The position numbers were made by a program, and so were the translations under genes. From positions 62,001 to 126,000 of the forward strand of contig JAFKKH010000011.1 of assembly GCA_017305665.1 (NCBI GenBank): a DNA stretch of 64,000 nucleotides, in the 5' to 3' direction. The DNA comes from Hyphomicrobiales bacterium (GTDB lineage: Bacteria > Pseudomonadota > Alphaproteobacteria > Rhizobiales > Xanthobacteraceae). How positions within the stretch are numbered: the first letter of the stretch is position 1; each line of letters opens with the position of its first letter. This document shows, in pieces, positions 50,261 to 57,798 of this stretch. The notes under the pieces are model-generated. The model saw only the letters and a program-made list of their open reading frames with translations, ran no database searches and was not told where the DNA came from.

Positions 50261-50425
50261 TTGCCTGCTATATTCGGCAAAAGCGCCGATCGACGCCGAA
50301 ATGCCTGCCATAGGCAATCGGCTCCGCCGCTGTCCACGCTTTCAACAGGCTGTGGAGTGCGCCACATGCCCAGTATCTTGGGCAACCAGACCGCTTCGAC
50401 GAAAAATGCCCAGTATATTTGGGCA
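50261..50425. promoter_or_regulatory. Iterated inverted-repeat operator array
   Basis: In the 340-bp gap 50124-50463 three related palindromes occur: TTGCCTGCTATATTCGGCAA (50261-50280), TGCCCAGTATCTTGGGCA (50367-50384) and TGCCCAGTATATTTGGGCA (50407-50425). The last two are 40 bp apart centre to centre, about four helical turns. No gene is visible in the gap. This looks like a multi-site repressor or replication-type control region of the element. Confidence 0.65.
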
Positions 50426-50463
50426 ATCTCATCTATTCGGAACCGCCTCGCGCGCGGCGGAGG

Positions 50464-51018
50464 TCAGTCGAGCTTTCGGCGCTTCTTTACGGCTTTTGGT
50501 CCGCGACGTTCGTTGCCGGCGTGAACGGCCTCCGCCAGATCGGCGCGCAGCTTCACTATGGCGTCGGATTGTTCGTCGAGATCGCCTTCGTTCTCGAAAT
50601 AATTCGTGGGCTTCATGCTGTTGCGCGAGACGTGCCGAGCCCGGTCGCCGGCATAGGTCGACATCCAGCGACCGTGTACCACTGCGACGCGGATGTCGTT
50701 TATCGCCTTGGCCTGCTTCAGCAGATCCTTGAGGACGGGGTCCGGCTTGCCATCGGCTTCCTCGATCTCCGATACGGCGATCATGGCGTTGCAGAGCCTG
50801 GCGAAGTCGAAGGCCGACATGATCGGCGTGTCGAAGTCGAACGGGACCTGCGCCTTGCGCCGTAGGTGCGACCGGAGGTCGTGTTCGAGGCGGCTGTATT
50901 CGAAGACGAAGCGGCCGATCTCGCGGTAGAGATCACCTCGATCGCCCTCAAAGCCGATGATGTCGGCGAGCGAGTTCTCCTTCATCCTCGCGCGGCGTTT
51001 CTTCACGAAATCCCCCAT
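50464..51018 (-). CDS. Putative HEPN-like protein, 184 aa
   Basis: A 184-aa soluble helical protein. The pattern FVFEYSRLEHDLRSHLRR, then AKAINDIRVAVVHGRW has an Arg-x4-His with preceding hydrophobics, as in HEPN-fold RNases and relatives. The motif RVAVVH lacks the polar residue after Arg usually needed for RNase activity, so it could be an inactive or binding member. It is divergent from the 51060 operon across 41 bp. Start ATG 51018. Confidence 0.5.
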   Translation of the reverse strand: MGDFVKKRRARMKENSLADIIGFEGDRGDLYREIGRFVFEYSRLEHDLRSHLRRKAQVPFDFDTPIMSAFDFARLCNAMIAVSEIEEADGKPDPVLKDLLKQAKAINDIRVAVVHGRWMSTYAGDRARHVSRNSMKPTNYFENEGDLDEQSDAIVKLRADLAEAVHAGNERRGPKAVKKRRKLD

Positions 51019-51059
51019 TTGCAACCTGCGATCGACCCGTATAATGCCGATTCCGCAGG

Positions 51060-51608
51060 GTGGAAACGAGGGGGGCGGGATTGAAAATTGGCTGGTTTTT
51101 AGGAGTTGCCGACACGGCTTCGGCGGCCGCCGGCGCGGCTTGGGCCAATGCCTTCGACGATTGCGTCCTGGCCAAAATGCAGGGGGTGACGTCGGACGTG
51201 GCCGCCAAGTCCCTTAAGGTCGCCTGCCTGAGGAAATCCTCCGTCGAGCTTTCGACGGAGGAGCTTCGGGGACTCCGCATAGTCGCCGGCGGCTACGGCC
51301 CCTACGGATTGCGCAATACCCCCGGATTTACGGCGGAAGTGAAGAACGATACCGGCTATATCGTCACGGAGTTGACGTTCGGCATCTCGATCAACGGCGG
51401 CGAGAGCGAGTTCTTTCGGGTCGACGACTTCTTTTATCAGGAACCCGGCGTCATCTACTCGGGGCTGCCACCGGACCCGACGACTTCGATGCGCATCGAT
51501 CCGATGCGTAGCCGAAAATTCCAGTTCGGCGCCGAGCGGCCCGAGATCGACAAGAAGAAGAAGTGGAACTGGTTCATCGCCGGCGCCAAGGGAATCGTTA
51601 CGAAATAA
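51060..51608 (+). CDS. Unknown protein, first gene of DUF262-HEPN operon
   Basis: A 182-aa protein of unknown function. The N-terminus is moderately hydrophobic (LKIGWFLGVADTASAAAGAA) and is followed by a motif I have seen in small envelope proteins: CVLAKMQGVTSDVAAKSL, then KVACLRKSS. The rest is beta-rich (FTAEVKNDTGYIVTELTFGI). Possible start GTG 51060 or TTG 51081 (after GAGGGGGGC). It is 9 bp upstream of the DUF262 gene, so both belong to one transcript. Possible role: membrane-linked sensor or effector of the putative defence system. Confidence 0.6.
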   Translation: METRGAGLKIGWFLGVADTASAAAGAAWANAFDDCVLAKMQGVTSDVAAKSLKVACLRKSSVELSTEELRGLRIVAGGYGPYGLRNTPGFTAEVKNDTGYIVTELTFGISINGGESEFFRVDDFFYQEPGVIYSGLPPDPTTSMRIDPMRSRKFQFGAERPEIDKKKKWNWFIAGAKGIVTK

Positions 51609-51617
51609 GGACACCGC

Positions 51618-52622
51618 ATGGAACGCGTCGATTACGAATCCCTGATCATTTCCGATCTGCTCGGGTTCTACAACAGCAAGACCCTCAATCTGAATCCTTG
51701 GTACCAGAGACGTTCGGTCTGGTCGCCGCCGCAGCGCGCCTACCTTATGAACACCATCTTCGAGAGGAAACCGGTCCCTTCGATATACATCCGACAGCAG
51801 ATCGACATCGAGAGCGAGCGGAGCATCAAGGAAGTCGTGGACGGCCAACAACGCGTCCGCACCATCATCGCTTATCGAGCCGACGAATTCGCGGCGAGGC
51901 ATCCCGCGCACAAAGGTCGCGTGAAGTATTCGGACCTCACACCGGCCCAGAAGAGCACTCTGCTGTCCACCGCGCTTTCGGTCGGCTACTTGATCGGGGC
52001 GACCGACCAGGACGTCATCGAGATCTTCGGGCGCATCAACTCGGTTTCCAAGACGCTCAATCCGATGGAGAAGCTGAATGCCCTCTACAGCGGCGAATTC
52101 AAGCAGTTCTGCCTCAACCAGGCCGTCGCGCGATTGCCCTTCTGGCGCAACACCAACATCTTCTCGGCGAACGAGATCTCCCGCATGCAGGAGGTCCAGT
52201 TCATGTCCGACCTCGTCATCAACTTCATCGAGGGCCTGATCGACTACAACCCGAACAAGATCAAGAAATACTACAAGGACTACGACGAAACGTTCGAACA
52301 GGAAGACGACCTCGAGAAGCGGCTGGAGGCCCTTTTTCAACGCCTCGTCTCGCTGCCGCCGGATGACTTCTCCGACACCATTTTCCGATCGTCGCAGATC
52401 GCGTTCAGTCTCATGCTGGTGCTTGACCAGAAACGCGACGCCATGCCATCCCTCGACAAGATACACGACGTCGTGCGGGCGGTCGACGCCAGGGCCTCAG
52501 CCGCCATCGATAGTCCCGCCGACCCGGATCCCAGATACGTCTCAGGCTTCCACGGCGGCAACCTGCACCGCATCAAGTCGCGCGCTGTCCGCCACGAACT
52601 CCTCGTCGAGGCCTTCGCTTAA
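51618..52622 (+). CDS. DUF262 domain protein (ParB/Srx-like fold)
   Basis: A 334-aa DUF262 protein. The nucleotide-binding region is VVDGQQRVRTIIAY (residues about 76-89), with the earlier NPWYQRRSVWSPPQRAYLMN. DUF262 is the N-terminal domain of GmrSD-type modified-DNA restriction enzymes and of several other defence proteins, where it is thought to bind NTP. Here no DUF1524/HNH nuclease domain follows, so the partner nuclease is probably the HEPN protein 12 bp downstream. Middle gene of a three-gene operon. Confidence 0.8.
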   Translation: MERVDYESLIISDLLGFYNSKTLNLNPWYQRRSVWSPPQRAYLMNTIFERKPVPSIYIRQQIDIESERSIKEVVDGQQRVRTIIAYRADEFAARHPAHKGRVKYSDLTPAQKSTLLSTALSVGYLIGATDQDVIEIFGRINSVSKTLNPMEKLNALYSGEFKQFCLNQAVARLPFWRNTNIFSANEISRMQEVQFMSDLVINFIEGLIDYNPNKIKKYYKDYDETFEQEDDLEKRLEALFQRLVSLPPDDFSDTIFRSSQIAFSLMLVLDQKRDAMPSLDKIHDVVRAVDARASAAIDSPADPDPRYVSGFHGGNLHRIKSRAVRHELLVEAFA

Positions 52623-52634
52623 TCGCTCCCGACC

Positions 52635-53240
52635 ATGGCCAAGCTAGATCCAGACTACCGGACCTTCTATGAGGAGACCGATCGACTGCTGGCGCTGCTC
52701 GGCTCGATGGCTACGCTTGGCGCCATGCACAGGAAGGTCATCGCCGAGATCGTCCATCTGCGGCTTGCGATCCTCCTAGAAAACCACATGAAGATCATCT
52801 TCGCGAAGCTGTGCTGCGGCACCCCGTATATCGACGGAAGCGCGCCGACGCTCCTGGCCAGACAGAACTCCGCAGCCGCCGCCGTCAATGCAATGCGCAC
52901 GCTCAACAGGGCCAAGCCGATCACCCTGAGCTGGAACGACGGCCCCAGCATTCGCGACAGCGTGGTTCACATCGTTGACCCGGCCGAGCATTGCATCTCG
53001 GTCATACGAAACTTCGGCTCCCACTTCACGGACATGCGCTACGTGCGTAACCACATCGCGCACCGCAACGACGGGAGCCGATCGAATTTCAGAAAGCTGG
53101 TGCGTCGATACTACGGCGCGAACGTTTCCGGCATCACCGGCGGCTTGCTGTTGCTTTCACCGAGAGTGAGTACGCCGCCGCTGATCGAGATCCACATCAG
53201 GACCTCTAGGACCCTGATCAAGGATTTGTTGAAAGCTTGA
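52635..53240 (+). CDS. HEPN-domain RNase-like protein
   Basis: A 201-aa helical protein. The catalytic signature RNxxxH is intact: MRYVRNHIAHRNDG (residues about 135-148). The family resembles the HEPN proteins often paired with DUF262 genes in defence regions (MAE_28990/MAE_18760 type). HEPN RNases cleave tRNA or mRNA when released. It ends 2 bp before the convergent vsr gene. DUF262 as sensor and HEPN as effector is an inference. Confidence 0.7.
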   Translation: MAKLDPDYRTFYEETDRLLALLGSMATLGAMHRKVIAEIVHLRLAILLENHMKIIFAKLCCGTPYIDGSAPTLLARQNSAAAAVNAMRTLNRAKPITLSWNDGPSIRDSVVHIVDPAEHCISVIRNFGSHFTDMRYVRNHIAHRNDGSRSNFRKLVRRYYGANVSGITGGLLLLSPRVSTPPLIEIHIRTSRTLIKDLLKA

Positions 53241-53242
53241 AT

Positions 53243-53710
53243 TCAGATCGCCCTCGGCATGCGGGCCACAGCCTTCGCCAACTTGGCCAGGTCCTCGGGC
53301 TTGGTCTGGCACTCCCAGACCTCGATGATCTTCCAGCCGAGCGCCTCGAGCGCGACCTTGTTGCGCTCGTCGCGCGCGCGGTTGCCTTCCAGCTTCGGCA
53401 GCCAAAAATCGAGCCGGGACTTCGGCAGGCGCGCGAGCTTGCACTCGGGATCCGGATGGCGATGCCAGAAACAGCCGTGAACGAAGACGGCGACGCGGCG
53501 GCTTGGAAGGATCAGGTCAGGCCGGCCAGGCAGCCCCTTCGCGTGGAGGCGATATCGGAGTCCGGCGGCGTGCAGCGCGCGGCGGACGCGCATCTCGGGC
53601 TTGGTGTCGCGGCCGCGCACGCGCGCCATCTGCGCGCTGCGCTCCGGCGAGACATTACTCGTCGTCTTCGCCACCGGCTTCGTCTGGATCGGGGCCCGGC
53701 GCCTCTTCAC
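53243..53710 (-). CDS. vsr: Very short patch repair endonuclease Vsr
   Basis: A 155-aa Vsr, which nicks next to T:G mismatches produced by deamination of 5-methylcytosine. The conserved core is present: RVRGRDTKPEMRVRRALHAA, then GLPGRPDLILP and FVHGCFWHRH (active-site Asp and His). Last gene of the restriction-modification operon; it overlaps the restriction enzyme gene by 56 bp. Matches the C5-methyltransferase next to it. Confidence 0.92.
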   Translation of the reverse strand: MKRRRAPIQTKPVAKTTSNVSPERSAQMARVRGRDTKPEMRVRRALHAAGLRYRLHAKGLPGRPDLILPSRRVAVFVHGCFWHRHPDPECKLARLPKSRLDFWLPKLEGNRARDERNKVALEALGWKIIEVWECQTKPEDLAKLAKAVARMPRAI

Positions 53711-54599
53711 CGAGCGGCGAGGCCTCGGCCTCTTTCACGTCGCTGTCCTGGCGGAAGCCAGCGAGCATCTCCTCGAGCAGCGCGGCGTGGTCCTTGCGGG
53801 GCGGATACTTCTGCAGGACCTGCTCGATCTTCTGCGCGATCTCGTCCGGGGTGAACTTGTCCTCGATCTCGTCGTCGAGCGCCCACTGTCGACCGGGATG
53901 GACCACGTCCCACGGCGATCGCTTGTTCTTGCGCGTGCCGGTGGAGTCGCCGTGCTTGCTCATTCCCCAGCAGGCCTTCGTCTCCGAATTCCACACCGGC
54001 CAGAACGTCCGGATCAGATGCTTCTCCGCGACGAGCTGCGCGTTGGTGGCGCAGACCAGGCGCCTACAGGTGAAGTCGCCGAGCTTGATGGGATAGAGGC
54101 CTTCCGGCAGTTGGTTGGCGTAGCCCTCCGCGGTGCGGATGGTCTTGGCGTGCTCGATGAGGCGGCCGGTCAGCTTGTCGCCCTGCTCGCGGGAATCGCT
54201 GGCGTCGTCCTTGGCGGGATCCGCCTTGCCGACGTAGATCGGCGTCTCGGTGCCGGAGATGGACGCGTAGAGCGGATGGTCGCCGTTGTAATAGATGGCG
54301 TAGACGCCGGCGCCGTAGGCGGGCTTCACCTCTTCCAGCGGCACCATCTTCTGGGCGAGCAGCGCGATCGACACCATGCGGCCGATCGCCTTCGGGTCGG
54401 CGGGATCGAAGCTGGCGCGCGGCATCGCGATCGGATCGGTGGCGGCGCGGACACCTTCGAGCTCTTCGGCATGACCCGCCAAGGCGGCTCGGACGCGGCG
54501 GATGATCGTCGGCGATGGATTCTCGCCCAGCGACTCCTTGACGGCGGCAAGAGCCTTCTGCAGTTCCTCGACCGCTGCCTTGTCCGGCGCGCGCGCCAT
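53655..54599 (-). CDS. Eco29kI-family restriction endonuclease (GIY-YIG)
   Basis: A 314-aa type II restriction enzyme of the GIY-YIG class. The diagnostic strands are GVYAIYYNGDHPLYA and TPIYVGKADPAKDD; later HAKTIR, CRRLV and the Eco29kI-like HGDSTGTRKNKRSPWD follow. Prototype Eco29kI cuts CCGCGG; the target here is unproven. An acidic C-terminal tail is present. Start ATG 54599 after GGAGG, 8 nt away. It follows the methyltransferase by 55 bp on the same strand. Confidence 0.85.
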   Translation of the reverse strand: MARAPDKAAVEELQKALAAVKESLGENPSPTIIRRVRAALAGHAEELEGVRAATDPIAMPRASFDPADPKAIGRMVSIALLAQKMVPLEEVKPAYGAGVYAIYYNGDHPLYASISGTETPIYVGKADPAKDDASDSREQGDKLTGRLIEHAKTIRTAEGYANQLPEGLYPIKLGDFTCRRLVCATNAQLVAEKHLIRTFWPVWNSETKACWGMSKHGDSTGTRKNKRSPWDVVHPGRQWALDDEIEDKFTPDEIAQKIEQVLQKYPPRKDHAALLEEMLAGFRQDSDVKEAEASPLGEEAPGPDPDEAGGEDDE

Positions 54600-54654
54600 T
54601 CCTGGACCTCCCCATGCCGGTTCGGTCCCCAAGGATTCGAGCCGCAGTCGATGC

Positions 54655-55809
54655 TTACGCCGACCGGCGCGCCAATTCCAGCGGGATCGCCTCGTTGGCG
54701 GCCAGCCGCAGCAACCAGGATCCGGCAGCCGCGCCGAGCTGGGCGGGCACAGCGTTGCCGAGCTGGCGCATGCTCTCCGACCATGAGCGCGGGAATTCGT
54801 AGTCGTCCGGCAGGCCGACCAGGCGGGCGGCCTCGCGGGTGGTGAAGTAGCGTACGGTGCCGTCGTCCTTCACCATCATGTTCTCGCCGCCGGGGACGCC
54901 GTGGTCGCCGGCCTTGAGCGCCTTCGACGGCAGATCGAGCGGGCTGCCGGTGTGACCGGGGTAGACGCGCGCGCCTGGCTGGAAGACGTGGTTGCGCTTG
55001 CCGTTCGGCTCGCCGAGGCCGGCCAGCGCGTCACGGACCGTGACCCAGGCGAAGGTCTCGGGCTCGTCACCTTTCTTGAGCATCTCGACCCGCGCGGCTT
55101 CCTGCTCGGACGGCTTGCGCTTCTTCAGGCCGTGCCGCTTCCAGTATTCGCCGGTGACGTACTGGTCCCACAGCAGGCGGTCGCGCGAGTGGGTCGGGCT
55201 CATGTCGTACGGCGCCACGCCGACGTCGGAGCGGAGCCCGAAGATCAGCACGCGGTGGCGGATCTGCGCAGCGCCATAGTCGGCGGCGTTCACGACCTGC
55301 CAGCTCACGCGGTAGTCCTGCTTGGCGCGCGACGAACGCAGGCGCATCGCGTGCTGGATCTGCGTCTCGCCGTCCTTGCGCAGATTGGCGGGCCGCTGCA
55401 GCGACGACACGATCCACTCCAGGTACGGGCGGAATTTCGGGCCGGCGATGTTGCGGACGTTCTCGAACAGGAACAGGCGCGGCTTGGCCTCGCGGATGGC
55501 GCGGATCGCCTCCGGCCACATGTCGCGGTGATCCTTGTCGCCCTTCTTCTTGCCGCCGATGCCGAAAGGCTGGCAGGGCGGGCCGCCGGACAGCAGCTCG
55601 AGCGCCTTGTGCACCTTCCAGTCGACCCCGCGCACGTCCTGCCGCTCGATCGGCCAGTCGCGCACGTGCTCGACGCCCTTCGCCTTGTTGTGAAGGACGG
55701 TCTCGACCGCGTCGTGATTGAACTCGGCGAGGAACGTGTGCTTGAACCCGACACGGGCCATTCCCATCGCGAGACCGCCGCAACCGGCGAACAGCTCAGC
55801 GCTTTCCAT
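54655..55809 (-). CDS. DNA (cytosine-5) methyltransferase of the R-M operon
   Basis: A 384-aa C5-methyltransferase. All main motifs are visible: I (ELFAGCGGLAMGMARVGF), IV with the catalytic Cys (GGPPCQPFGIGG), VI (ENVRNI), VIII (QIRHRVLIFG) and X (GNAVP). The target-recognition region lies at about residues 180-330. It protects the element's host DNA from the adjoining Eco29kI-like enzyme and creates 5mC, which explains vsr. Start ATG 55809 with AGGGTCAGGGCC upstream; ATG 55824 is possible. Overlaps the RHH gene. Confidence 0.94.
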   Translation of the reverse strand: MESAELFAGCGGLAMGMARVGFKHTFLAEFNHDAVETVLHNKAKGVEHVRDWPIERQDVRGVDWKVHKALELLSGGPPCQPFGIGGKKKGDKDHRDMWPEAIRAIREAKPRLFLFENVRNIAGPKFRPYLEWIVSSLQRPANLRKDGETQIQHAMRLRSSRAKQDYRVSWQVVNAADYGAAQIRHRVLIFGLRSDVGVAPYDMSPTHSRDRLLWDQYVTGEYWKRHGLKKRKPSEQEAARVEMLKKGDEPETFAWVTVRDALAGLGEPNGKRNHVFQPGARVYPGHTGSPLDLPSKALKAGDHGVPGGENMMVKDDGTVRYFTTREAARLVGLPDDYEFPRSWSESMRQLGNAVPAQLGAAAGSWLLRLAANEAIPLELARRSA

Positions 55810-55999
55810 GGCCCTGACCCTCATCGAATGGCAGCCGGGGACCGCCGCCTTCGTCCTCGAGAAATTTTTCGACAGCGTGCCGGATCAGCCACGACAGAGC
55901 GACGTCGCGCTTCTTCGCGACGGCGACCAGTTGTGCGTATCGATCCTTTCGAAGCGTCGTCGTGACGCGCTGCGCGTGCTTGCCGTCTTGCCCCACCAC
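55796..55999 (-). CDS. Ribbon-helix-helix (CopG/Arc) regulator of the R-M operon
   Basis: A 67-aa protein. The RHH fold is visible as a strand RVTTTLRKD, then helices YAQLVAVAKKRDVALSWLIR and HAVEKFLEDE. The start is GTG 55999 or 55996 after GGGAGG. It overlaps the methyltransferase start by 14 bp and is the operon's first gene. R-M controller proteins are usually HTH; an RHH protein in this place is less common. A palindrome at 56131 may be its operator. Confidence 0.65.
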   Translation of the reverse strand: MVGQDGKHAQRVTTTLRKDRYAQLVAVAKKRDVALSWLIRHAVEKFLEDEGGGPRLPFDEGQGHGKR

Positions 56000-56130
56000 G
56001 GCCTCCCGCTGCGTTCCGCGGTATTCCGCGGCGCCGCGATCACTTTGAGTGAAGTCGCCGGCGCCCGCAACCGAAATGATGGCAAGAATTCGTGAACAAA
56101 CATAGAACGCGACAACTGAGTCGCCTATAA

Positions 56131-56143
56131 GGATTCGGAATCC
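56131..56143. promoter_or_regulatory. 13-bp palindrome between R-M operon and ligase fragment
   Basis: GGATTCGGAATCC is a perfect inverted repeat about 130 bp upstream of the RHH start. It may be the operator of the RHH protein or of the plus-strand fragment. Confidence 0.35.
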
Positions 56144-56171
56144 CTGCCATGCGCTCCTATGTTGGCTGCAC

Positions 56172-56471
56172 ATGGCCAAGCGTAAGCGTACACAGTCTCC
56201 GTCCCTCGCGGACGTCGAGGGGGCGGTTCCCTGCCTCATTATGCCCGGATTCCTCAGCCCCCAACTCGCGACCCTGAAGCCCAAGCCGCCGGCCGGGGCC
56301 GACTGGATCCATGAGATCAAGTTCGACGGGTACCGCGCGCAGGTGCACGTCTCCGACAAGGGCACCCGTATTTTTACCAGGTCAGGTCTGGACTGGACGA
56401 AGCGCTTCACCGCGATCGCGGCCGAATTCGCCGGCGCCGGTCTCGGCCAGGCCCCGCCCCAACCTCTTTGA
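56172..56471 (+). pseudogene. Truncated ATP-dependent DNA ligase (LigD-type), N-terminal part
   Basis: A 99-aa ORF. Residues 20-80 match the start of the ATP-dependent ligase adenylation domain, including PGFLSPQLATLKPKPPAG, the active-site motif EIKFDGYRAQ (nucleophilic Lys) and FTRSGLDWTKRF. The remaining catalytic motifs and the OB domain are missing. The sequence switches near 56440 to the tail of the oppositely oriented VRR-NUC gene. It has a KxDG motif but is too short to ligate DNA, so I treat it as a gene fragment. Confidence 0.75.
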
Positions 56472-56919
56472 GCAGTCCCCACTGCTCGAGCTGCCTGATG
56501 GCTGCATCCAAGCCTGCTGCCACTGCGCAGATCGCGCCGGCGCCGACGAGGCGGGCCATCATGATGCGTTGTTCTTTCGATACACGGCAGCCCTTCGGCT
56601 TCTTCATCTCGAGGAAGTAAGCCTGGCGCCGGTGGATGACGAAGATGTCAGGGACGCCGGCGGTGACGCCCTCTTCCTTCATCGCTTTGGCGACCTTGGG
56701 ATGGCGCTTGCCACCGTTGCCGATCGCGAATGCCACCGCGCCGTCGACCAGCCGCGGCCAAATGTGATCGCGAAAGAGATCGACCTGGGCGTCGTGCTCC
56801 TCGGTCTTCAGCCTCCGCTTTAGCTTCGCCACAATACCCAGGCGACGCAGCACGGCCGGCGTCGCTGAGTAGCGCACGGCTTTGCGGCGTGGACGAGCGC
56901 GGGCGAAGTAGGAGGGCAT
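56407..56919 (-). CDS. VRR-NUC domain nuclease
   Basis: A 170-aa VRR-NUC family nuclease, common in phages and in host repair proteins. Core motifs: VDLFRDHIWPRLVDGAVAFA, then GVPDIFVIHRRQAYFLEMKK (catalytic PD-(D/E)xK Asp, Glu and Lys). The last 20 residues (VGAGPGRDRRRRIRPRSR) are Arg-rich and read through the ligase fragment, so the native C-terminus was probably lost. The ATG overlaps the stop of the upstream gene (TAATG). Confidence 0.85.
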   Translation of the reverse strand: MPSYFARARPRRKAVRYSATPAVLRRLGIVAKLKRRLKTEEHDAQVDLFRDHIWPRLVDGAVAFAIGNGGKRHPKVAKAMKEEGVTAGVPDIFVIHRRQAYFLEMKKPKGCRVSKEQRIMMARLVGAGAICAVAAGLDAAIRQLEQWGLLKEVGAGPGRDRRRRIRPRSR

Positions 56920-57251
56920 TATACTGTCTCGCCCTTGCGCCGCATCCTGGTGACAACACCACGCGTCGCCCGCAGCCTGCGTTCGACGCCGGCCCGGCTG
57001 TTGCGCAGCTGACTGATCTCGGCGTCGCGGTATCCGATCCGCGTCTGCAGGGCGGCGACGTTCTTCTGCAGCCGCTCCTCGATGGTCTCGGACGTGAAGT
57101 GCTGCGGATGACCGTTCGGGCACCAGAACGTACGCTTGTCGGCATGGCGCGCCTTCTTGAACGCGGTCGTCATCGCAAACGACTGCAGGCAATCCCTCTT
57201 GCAGCAGGTGACGACTTCGTAGCCGAGGCCCAGGGTGAATGCGTCTGACAT
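56919..57251 (-). CDS. Zinc-ribbon coiled-coil hypothetical protein
   Basis: A 110-aa protein. Two CxxC-like pairs (VTCCKRDC; FWCPNGHPQHF) suggest a zinc-binding site, then a coiled-coil (SETIEERLQKNVAALQTRIG) and a basic C-terminus. Similar short proteins are seen in phage genomes. Overlaps both neighbours by one to four bases within a tight leftward operon. Confidence 0.6.
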   Translation of the reverse strand: MSDAFTLGLGYEVVTCCKRDCLQSFAMTTAFKKARHADKRTFWCPNGHPQHFTSETIEERLQKNVAALQTRIGYRDAEISQLRNSRAGVERRLRATRGVVTRMRRKGETV

Positions 57252-57583
57252 CAGAGCCTCACCAAGGTCGGCGCGATTGCGACTGCGCGTTCTAGAGTCG
57301 TCGCAACATCAGGTGTCGCCGTGTCGTCCGCCGACATCATCACGGTCGACGAAAAGTCGCCGGCCTTGTCGAGCCAGAACAGAATTCGGCCACCGTCACC
57401 GAACTTCATGAGAGCATATCCGTCCGAGTGAAGGAGCCGCACGAGTTGCCGCATCAGATCGTTCACCCGGTCAGCATGCTGGATCGCGGCGGCATCGACG
57501 GCATTCACCACGGCGGCCGGAAGCGAGGCGACGGCGGCTGCAGCGGCGGCGCCGGCGATCAGTTGTCGACGACCAAGGATCAA
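57251..57583 (-). CDS. Exported hypothetical protein with Tat-like signal
   Basis: A 110-aa protein. The N-terminus has twin Arg and a hydrophobic stretch (LGRRQLIAGAAAAAAVASLP, then AAVVNA), as in short Tat signals. The mature part has no known domain. Start is TTG 57583, preceded by GAGGAGG; it overlaps the stop of the 72-aa gene (TTGA). Function unknown. Confidence 0.55.
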   Translation of the reverse strand: MILGRRQLIAGAAAAAAVASLPAAVVNAVDAAAIQHADRVNDLMRQLVRLLHSDGYALMKFGDGGRILFWLDKAGDFSSTVMMSADDTATPDVATTLERAVAIAPTLVRL

Positions 57584-57798
57584 TTCAGCCTCCTCTTCGC
57601 CGCGATCTGCTCCACTTGCCAGGCTTGGAAATCCATCGCGTCGTCGGGATGCAGGTAGATGTCGACGCCCGGCGTCGAGAGAGCCCGGCTGATGCACGCG
57701 AGGTTCGACAACGATCCCATCGCGATCGCTGTCGAACCCTGCATGACGAGCACGCGCCCGCGAGTCTGGTGTGGTGCAGAGTAAATGCGTTGCTTCAT
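57580..57798 (-). CDS. Hypothetical protein, 72 aa
   Basis: A 72-aa soluble protein (MKQRIYSAPHQTRGRVLVMQ, then DIYLHPDDAMDFQAWQVEQI). AAGGAGG precedes the ATG. Coupled at both ends by stop/start overlaps. The alternation of strand and helix suggests a small alpha/beta domain; no family recognised. Confidence 0.55.
   Translation of the reverse strand: MKQRIYSAPHQTRGRVLVMQGSTAIAMGSLSNLACISRALSTPGVDIYLHPDDAMDFQAWQVEQIAAKRRLN

Noticed and set aside
51099-52466. 455-codon minus-strand frame over the DUF262 operon.
   Set aside because: Antisense of recognised DUF262 and neighbour genes; no motifs.
54600-54655. Possible avoidance of CCGCGG (Eco29kI target) in the element.
   Set aside because: The hexamer is found by eye at several places in and outside the element, so no avoidance can be claimed; the true target is also unproven.
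55796-56482. A 228-codon minus-strand reading that would extend the ribbon-helix-helix gene.
   Set aside because: Only the last 67 codons show a protein pattern and a ribosome site precedes GTG 55999; the upstream part crosses the ligase fragment.
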